Positions 11,101 through 20,100 of a stretch of DNA of 64,000 bases are shown here, piece after piece. The stretch covers positions 1,240,001-1,304,000 of the forward strand of contig OZ022259.1 in assembly GCA_963978905.1 (NCBI GenBank), given 5' to 3'. A program made the position numbers and the translations under genes. Each line of letters starts with the position of its first letter. The first letter of the stretch is position 1. The notes beneath the pieces are model-generated. The model searched no databases. It was not told where the DNA came from and saw only the letters and a list, made by a program, of their open reading frames with translations. This DNA comes from Trichostrongylus colubriformis. Its lineage: Eukaryota > Nematoda > Chromadorea > Rhabditida > Trichostrongylidae.

Positions 11101-14100
11101 TACAACCACACCTTATAGTTTGCAATTATGAGTCGCTTACTCAAAATTGAACTCAGATATGGCGGTCAACAACGGTGTTGCGCAAAAAAAGGTGAAAAAA
11201 TACATCAGAGAGTTTCCCGCAAGAGTAAGACAAAAAAGCCCTCCCCCTCCCTCGAAACACTTCAAGAGCTGCTGTAATGCCCGACCCTGGCAGCGGAGAA
11301 GGAGGTAGGTACAAAGTACACAAAGAAAAATAAAACAAAATGAAGTAAAACAGCTCACCTTGAACTTCGTGTGCGGCAATCTCTCGCCTTCTCTCATGAG
11401 TTTCAAATATCTGTTTATCTGGTCCCTGCGCACTCCAAATTTCTGCGCTAATTCTTTTGCCGTAATGTATGGGTCTCTTCTTATCAAAATTCTCAAGAAA
11501 ACAGGGTCAATATACGACGGTTTCTCCACCGATTTGAGATTCAAATCCTCATCACCTTGACGGAATCGTCGGTACCATCTTCTGACCCAATAAACAGAGA
11601 CTCTTCCCTGACCGAAGGCTCTATTCAGATTGTCACATGCCTGGGAGGTAGAACGTCCGAGTTTAAATTCATACAAGACGCAAATGCGAACATGTTCCTC
11701 ATACGGGAGTACGTACATATTATTTCTAAAATGGAGCGCCTGAAGCAATTAAATACAGTACGGTAGAAATCTGAAGATGTAGATATCGGGACGATAAGTC
11801 GAATCGGTACAATAAAAACCAAAAATGGAATAAAGTTTCAATAAATATAATCCGACGGATAGCTCACAAATCACATGTTCACATCAATAGTAAAATCCGC
11901 ATGCAATCAAACACACGTAAGCAAATTAAGAAAAGTTGAGTTCGAACTGAAGTACTTACATCAGAAATCGAGAGACAGCTGTAGACTTTGAAATTATAAT
12001 TGCTAGTTAAATTATATTATGTACTCCAGGAAAACTAGCACAACTTAATTGAGGTTACAAACTTTACAGCTAGCTTTACAAACTTGCGTGGATGAGTCTT
12101 CACTTTCAGCATCTTTCACGATGCCAAGAGAGTTCCGTGAGGAAGGTATTGATAAGCGCACTCCATTGCGGGGGCCTGCACAGTGTCCTTCCCGAAACCG
12201 CCTCACAGATGAAAATCGCTTGTTTTTTTTTTTCGGTCAAACAGCAGATCCAAATAGATGGCCGAAACACAACTTCTTCAAAAAATCTTACTCGGTTCAA
12301 TCCTTGAAACCCTCGGTGGCTCTTTTTGTTCATTGGAAGTTGGAATCAAAAGTAACTTTTCGGCAGAAACAGGCTGAAAACAGCATGCTAATCTCAATTT
12401 TCAATCATCGTTTCGCTCTGTCTACAGGAGCATCCCTACGGAAAAGAAGTCTACATACCGTTGGGAGCCCATGTAGCTCTTCCTCATGGGTGGGATTGGA
12501 CACTCCGAGAAGTTTCTCAGCAGAAATAGCCTGAAAGAGAACTAAAGAAGCAGATTTTTGTTTCCTCTTAGATCTTCACCCAGAACAAAATAGAAGAAAT
12601 TCGAATTCATAGTAGAAGAACAAGGGAAACAAACATAAAAGTTACATGTCGAAGACATTCCATCTTCTGTTGACCTTGCAAAATGGTGTGATACAACGCG
12701 AGCTCAGGAGGGGAAATTATGATTACTATAAAGACAATCCTAGTCCCAAGTAGATGTCAAGTAGATGTTGTGCCGCGTTTCGTTGTAAATGGCAGGAAGC
12801 GGCCTGAAGGAATTGTGCTCAGAAAAGTGAATTTCTCGCTTACCCATATATTTGTGTTGTATTTGCTTAATAAGGGCACCATGCAACGTTTCACGCAGAA
12901 AAGTGAGAATCCGATTAAGATGCACAGCTCCTCAAGTGGCGGAAGGCGGACGGTGAAAAGAGGGCGGGCAGGGTCAAGCCCCGTCGGAATCCTCGACAGG
13001 GGGTCGTATCTGGTCTGCTGGGAGGGGAGCGGTCGTAATCGTTGAGGTAGGCAGTGATCAACGGAACTTCTCATGAAATAAAACTCGGCGTGATTAACTG
13101 ACTAACTGCTTTCCAACCCGAAACTAATTTAACTTAATCATCATAGAAACCTCATGCATGGCGCGATCCACAACGGAGCTGACCAATGCCAATAACCCTC
13201 ACGTTGGTTCGCTAGCACCGAAACCACGAACATTGACACCTACGGAATTCACCGATTAACCGTGGAAAGCGTATCTATCCAAGGGTACCACAGTGGATGA
13301 GCACGTCAGAAACTATGGAATGAGGACGAAAAATTAGCTGATATGGACTTCTTTCATATCCGATACGATTGCAAACACGTGAACTGGTGCTAGCAAACCA
13401 CTATGCGGACCGGAAAAACATTTGTATGGGTAACAGAGAAACTCTTTTTTCCTGTGTACTATTCGTTTGAGTCCGCCTTCATGCTCTGCGGTGCAGGCGG
13501 CGAAGCATGGTTGCGTCGCCTCTACATCTCCCCCCCCTCCCCGCGCTACTGGGCCCCTCTGCCTGAAAACGTATGCACGCTCTGTTTCGAGGCACCTCCG
13601 CAAAGTATGAAGGCCGTTTAACAAGATTAGACTGCCAATTCTGTCCTACAGCGAATTACGCACTGCGTATGACCTTGTCAGAACACGAACCAACACTATG
13701 CAGGTTACTGATGCGGCGCGAGAAAACGAAAAAGAAGCGGGTGGAATAGTGACTGTCTCTAGGTTCCCAGCCACTTCGCCTATGACCCACTACTCAGCTA
13801 GTCCACTTTGATTTGCAGTTGTTGATTATATCGTCGTACCAGCAGCCAGAAACACCGAACAAATACTGCAACCGTTAAACCTCATTAAACACTTGGAAAG
13901 GGTCAGATAAAATACTACACCTTGTCTCCACTCTCATCAGAATCATTTGGAGATATGGATCCTTACAAATCTTTTTGTGCTACAAATGTTAGAAAATATT
14001 ACCATTGAAGTTGTAAAACCAATAGAACAGTACGAACAGCCAACCTTATACTTGAATTTTGGCAACACTGCTCCTTTCTTCATCTTCTTCAACAGCCTGG

Positions 14101-17100
14101 ATATCGTCGTTCCATTTACACCGAAAACCTGTGCTATTTCTCGACACGTTAATGTTGGATCTCTTTTCACCATCAATCTCACAATGTCCGGGTCCACAAT
14201 CGAGTACTTCCCCTTCTGCTTCGTTTCCAAATTCGTGTCTCCTCGCCGAAATTTCCCATAATAATGGGTCACGGAGAACAGCGAGATGGCACCTACACCG
14301 AATACTTTGTTTAAGTTGTAGGAGGCCACTTCGGCAAGACTTCCTAGTCTGAACTCGTACAACAGACATATTCGTACCTTCTCGTCAATAGTGGGCATGT
14401 CTGAAATTCATGCAAAGAATGAGAAATATCCATGTATTTCGCACAAATAAGCAGTAACTCATGTACGACCATGCGTTTGCTTTTCACGGAAAAAACAGAA
14501 AATGGTTGAAATATTTAAGTCAGATGTTGATCGGCTCTCAGTTAAGAAGTCTCATGAGCACAATAAAACATAAATCAATTTCATGGAAACACAAAAGTAA
14601 ATTGGGAAGCAGCGATTCTCATGCAAGCTCTATCAGAAGTGAGGAAAGAGACCGCCGCTGTTCTATTTAAGAACTGCCTGTACCTTGCACAAACCTTGCC
14701 GGATCTTATTATACATGACAACAACTCCCTTAATGCTTGCTCTTATGAAAAATGAGGCAACCGCTGTTCAAATTCCAGTGAAGGGTCGATTGAAGCCACC
14801 CAATGACATCCTCGGAGATAACGGTAGATCGTTACACATATCATACAATATGAAGGATAAAAAAACGACTCAGAAAAGAGGGACAATATGTTCTTTCATT
14901 TCTGAACCTTCGGTTGGCAATTCGACAGTCTCTGCTTTCACTTCCTTCCCAGTGCTGACATCACTAGCTTCGTCCATTGGAGGTGGTTTCACTAAATGAA
15001 CAGTTTAGTACTGTGCTGTCATGAAGCCTCATGATTATGAATGTGTCAAATAGAATGAGACTCCAAAAAGTTTGTTCCAAAAATCAGAAGGCTGTGAATT
15101 TCAAAGGTTTTTCAAAATATATTGGGTTGTCGGAAAAGTTCTTTCGTTTTTTTAAAAACTTGCTTTTTTTCCCTCAAAACTGCTTTCAAGCCATTTCTTC
15201 TGTACAAATATATGTAGTACAAGTTCTCACGCATCTATAGGTATTATTGTCTTCCATCTCCCGGATAACCTTCGTCGGCAAAATACATATAAAGTCAATC
15301 TCATTTTCAATACAAAAACTTTTCTTTGAATGGCGTTAGATAGAGAAAGGAAAAGATGGAGGTGGATGGGGTAGCACTTCTGCTTCAAGCTCGAGAATTT
15401 TTTGGTGAGCCACTTTTTTGGCGAGTCTTCCCACATATCGAAAAAGTGACTCGCCAAAAAATTCTCGAGCTTGAATGAGAAGTGCTACCCCATCCACCTT
15501 AGGTCGCGTTCATACTCAGCGCCGGCAGAGCGTAGCTGCGTTCACAGGTAAGGAGGCAGAGTATCACGGAGGCGATGCAGAGACGGCTCAGGCAACGAGA
15601 CAGGGTGGCAAAGGTAGAGACGTACAGACACGCAGCCACGCCCTGCCGCCGGCACCGCAAAGTATGAACGCGGCCTTATAGCCCTGATCTTGCTCCATCG
15701 GATTATCATCTGTTCCCTTCCCTATTTAACGCCATTCAAAAAAAGCCTGCGGTAATGAAGATGACACTGACCTTTGATATATTTATTTTGCCGAAAAAGG
15801 TTATCCGGGAGATGAAGGACAATAATACCTGTAGATGCGTGAGAACTTGTACTACATATATATGTACAGAAGAAATTGCAGGAAAGCAGTTTTAGAGAAA
15901 AAAGCAAGTTTAAAAAAAAAACGAAAGAACTTTCCCGACAACCTAATATTACAGTATTTCGGTGCTCAGAACCTTCGTCAGGTCTGAAATGTGGCAGTAT
16001 TTCAGGCTTTTCCATTTGCAACATTTCAAACCTGACGGAGGTGCTAGGCACCCAGATATTGCAATATATCTTAGTTAGTTTTTTGGAATTTTTTTTTGGG
16101 TCTCATTCTATTTTTAACCATCCAGATAAATACATAATTCAAAATCCCCTACGGATTTGATCCTGGGGTAACCAGAGATAGAAGCGAGGGATAAACAGAG
16201 AAATGAAAACTGGACTCTACTGAGAAAAATAGAATTAGAAAACGGTCACCTTCATATAAGGGCGTTTTATCTGACTGCTGATTCTCTGCTCGATATTTAG
16301 CTAAGCAGGCAAGTGATCTCGCTATCACACCACCACCTGAAGAACTCACACATTTCCAAACAATTAGAGACTTTTTCATGTTCCATGATGAACCACTCTG
16401 GATTCCTAATGCGCAGATCGCAAAAACTTCTTCGGGTGGTTGTATTGTACCAATAACAAGTAGTGCTTTCAGTTCGTCAATTCTTTTTGAAATGGGTCAG
16501 GAACCAGCTATCAAAACCTGTCCATTCCAGAGCCGAAAATCTACTGGACCGCAAGTTCTAGACCTAAATTGCACACAGTGGAGGGAAACAATTGGTTTGG
16601 GACAACCATACCACGTTGCAAGAGACGCAGAAATTGCGACAAAACCATTCAGAGAGAACAAACGAGACTCACTTCGAGGAGGGATCTTCCGCGCTTCGAC
16701 AGACGGATGTGGGTCCATCGAGACGCCAACTTTGCTTGCAGTAGTGCTGCCTAGAGTGTTCCGGTATTCCAGACCGTTGTCACATATTCGTACCTTATTG
16801 TATTCGACACTATGGCCATTTTGCGTAGAGCTGCCTACAACAAGATGACAACGAATAAATCTCGGAAAGTATACAGGACAAATCAGTTGACGCATATTCA
16901 AAGGGTAACGGCCCAGCCATAAACGCGAAAGTGACCTGTTTGAGAAAAAAATCTTTTAATACCGAAATCGTAATATACCTGGTCAACTTCGTTTACCCTA
17001 GAGAATTCATGAGATGCATCACAATAAATAACAGAAAATAAAAGATCAGGAAAGGGGAGCAATTCTAGGCCCCAAGCCACTCAGTGACTCTCAATGGAAT

Positions 17101-20100
17101 TGAAGCATTGCGTTGGACCATTTAATCCTTCTTCACAAATCATACCGTACAGAAAAAAAGATACCTACCAGGGGAATGAAGTTTTCCAACTTCAGATTGG
17201 TCAACTTTGATCACATCTTTAACCATCACATCGTCTTTGCAATCTAAGAATAGTCTCATTGAAGTCCCAAGTCAGAAGAAATGTGAACACCGTGACAGCA
17301 ATCGGTAAATCTGACCTTCGGGCACTCCTAACTTTATGTCATTTTCCGCACTTGAGCTGCTCGCGCTTGGTATTAGTCGAACGGTTCCATTTTCTGAAAA
17401 ATCGAACTGATAGAGAAAAATGAGGAACAGCTATCATGAAAAAAACCCTTACCTACATGACCCCGCGTGGATCTGGGAGGCTCTGAAGCCCGTGTAAGGC
17501 CCAGCTCCTGAAAACAAACTCCGCTTGATTACAGAACATTACAAAAAGGTCAGCGTCGCAATTATAATTCGTAATTGCTCTTTCTATTTCTAGATTCTAC
17601 GAATTTCAAGGAGCGTATATTGCCGACAACTCTGCAAAGCAACACAGATCTTCCCACAGGTACTCATCTACTCTACAACATGCGAGTCTACTGTGAGAAG
17701 TTCATCCGTCAGTTTATTACAAAGCAACTACAGCGGGGAATCAACAAATTGAAGAAAGCGTAAGAAATTCAAGAAATTGAAATAAATTTTCATCTACGAG
17801 TTCGTTTTGGTATATCCTCCGGAAATTACTTAAAAACCCCACGTATCTTCGGCATAAAACGTTTCTATCACAGTTTTAACAGCGAGGCTTGTTTGCAGTA
17901 GAAAGGAAGTGAGGCGATGAAAAACAACCGTCCCAGTCGTGATCACTACCATTAGTTTACTACGGTATTGATGTTTCATTAATGTTTCCCTGTGAACTGA
18001 GAGTGCAATGAAAAAGAAGTATGCTCACTGACAGCAAGACCTCTTAGTCGACTCATCCTTGGGCAGAAAAAACGCGATCAGCCCTACGCTGATGATTATC
18101 GGATATTCGTACTACTGCAATTGTTAAAGCAAAAAAAACCTAGGGTGGCTAGTCAACCGACCTCGGGCTCTAATTCATGAAGCCTTTCGCCTCTTCCCAT
18201 TCTATCCAGGTGGGTGTACAGTGTTCCCGGTGGAACTCCATACTGCTTCGAGAGAAGAGCTTCAACAACTGCTGGATCCTCTTCGATAGTCTCATCGTCA
18301 ATATCGAACTCTTTAGTTGGCTCGCTATCAAGATCCTCATCTCCTTCTTGAAATCTAGCGAACCATCGGTGAACAACAGCGTTTGAGACTGTTCCTTCGC
18401 CAAACGCTCGATTGACATTCAAAAATGCCAAGTTGGCAACATTTCCCAGCTTAAATTCGTATAAAATACACACTCGAACTTGCCGATCGAGCGGTGGCAT
18501 ACCTAAAATGATTTGAAAAATAAAAGGTAATTAAGAACGCTATCAAGAAATAAGCAAGCGAGTACGCTTCGGGCGAAAATTGAAAAACAAAAGGTTGCAA
18601 GCATTTATTCAAATGTTGAACAAAGTGCACTGCCACCACGGAAAGAATAGATTTGAGCAACAAGTAGGCTATCTGTATAAACAATATCACATTCCAACAA
18701 ATGAGCAGAGATCTATTCCATCATTCATAGCCACATGAGAAGCAAACGTTATTGTCTTACCAGTGGTCATGCAGAAACGGTCTAGCATTTCATGAAAAAA
18801 TAAACTTCCATCTAGTTGAACCAAGTATGAGATCACAGGTTCCATCCTCTCGCTGGGTAAGCCAAACGTTCACCAGAAAGCGAGATAGTTCACTCTAATC
18901 CAACGTCATTTCTGTGCAGAGCGTTGAAAACCCTCATCAAACGCCGATCAGAAGGAAAGTGGAAACGAGAGGAGAGTGGTCATACAAGGTGGAAAGCTCA
19001 GCACAAACAAGCCCACTTATCAAAATAAGTATGTAATGCACTCCTTGGTCTCCCGTGAATCATCTACATAGTTTGAACTACTACTGAACCTTATTTTCTG
19101 CTGATCGACATCATTTTTAATAAGATTATCCACGCTTTGTTTCTCTTGGCTCTTCGTCAAGTTATTCGCCACTTGTTCTAGTTGCCTGACGTCGTTCGCT
19201 CCTGAACCAACTGTTTTCATTCGAAGGGAATGGATAAAACGCACCCTGCTTCAAATAAGTAATGAAAACATTCCGCAGTCGTAAAAAGGCACGCCACTCG
19301 AACACAAGACTTAAGCCGCATGTGGCTGACCGTGCAAACGCGGAACGTTTTAGCAGTACAGAAGACATCTTGCCCGCCTGGCCCATGGGCCGGATAAGGC
19401 AGAAGACAGAAGAGACAATATTCTAAGTACATTAAAAGGATCGAAAATAATAACAAAAATAAAGTGTCTTATCAACAGCATAGTGAGAACTTATCAATAA
19501 ATAAGAAAGGATGACGAGGAGATAGCATTTCTAAAAATCAAGGAAAAATCTGCAAAGAACGGAGTACTGCAAAACGCCTTCTTCCTAACAAAGTGGGGCA
19601 GAATAGGAAACCAGAGGGTTTTCTAGCATTGTGTCCTGAGTGCGATCCTGATATTGGGTCGTTCCATGAGTAATGTCACATTTTTCATGAAAAAAAAACC
19701 CCTGCATACAAAACGCTTTGTCTGTCTGTCCGTCCCTCCGTACCTATGTATGTCACAAAATTGGACATAAAATGAAAAACAACCTGTAAAGATAGGGACA
19801 AGTTTGGGATGGGTGGGGTATGGGAAAAGAAGCAAAGAGTACACATGGACCAAGTTAAGCCCCGCCCACGGCAGGCGTGCACTGGAATGTGCGCTCCCTA
19901 CTGAAAACACACAAGCGTTTACGGAAAATGTTTTACCTTGAGATAACCTTGATATTTCCTGATCCATTTCCTTCTGCGATTCAGAGATTTGCATGGCTGT
20001 GGGAGCAGAACCTCAAACAACGCACAAAAAATATCGAAGGTTTCAGAGTTGTCCAGTAGATGCTGCGACCTTCGCGATAGCAAATTCGGGGCATTACAAA

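Larger units (their letters stand above)
15003..16115. mobile_element. Inverted pair of Penelope-type terminal repeats, split by insertions
   Basis: The left part, 15003-15120 (GTGCTGTCATGAAGCCTCAT, then GAGACTCCAAAAAG), matches the left terminus of the GIY-YIG element at 26413-26500. It resumes at 15950 with TATTTCGGTGCTCAGAACCT and is mirrored to about 16115 (CCTGACGGAGGTGCTAGGCA, then TGGGTCTCATTCTATTTT). There is no ORF between the arms. A mariner-derived foldback sits in the left arm. Confidence 0.5.
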
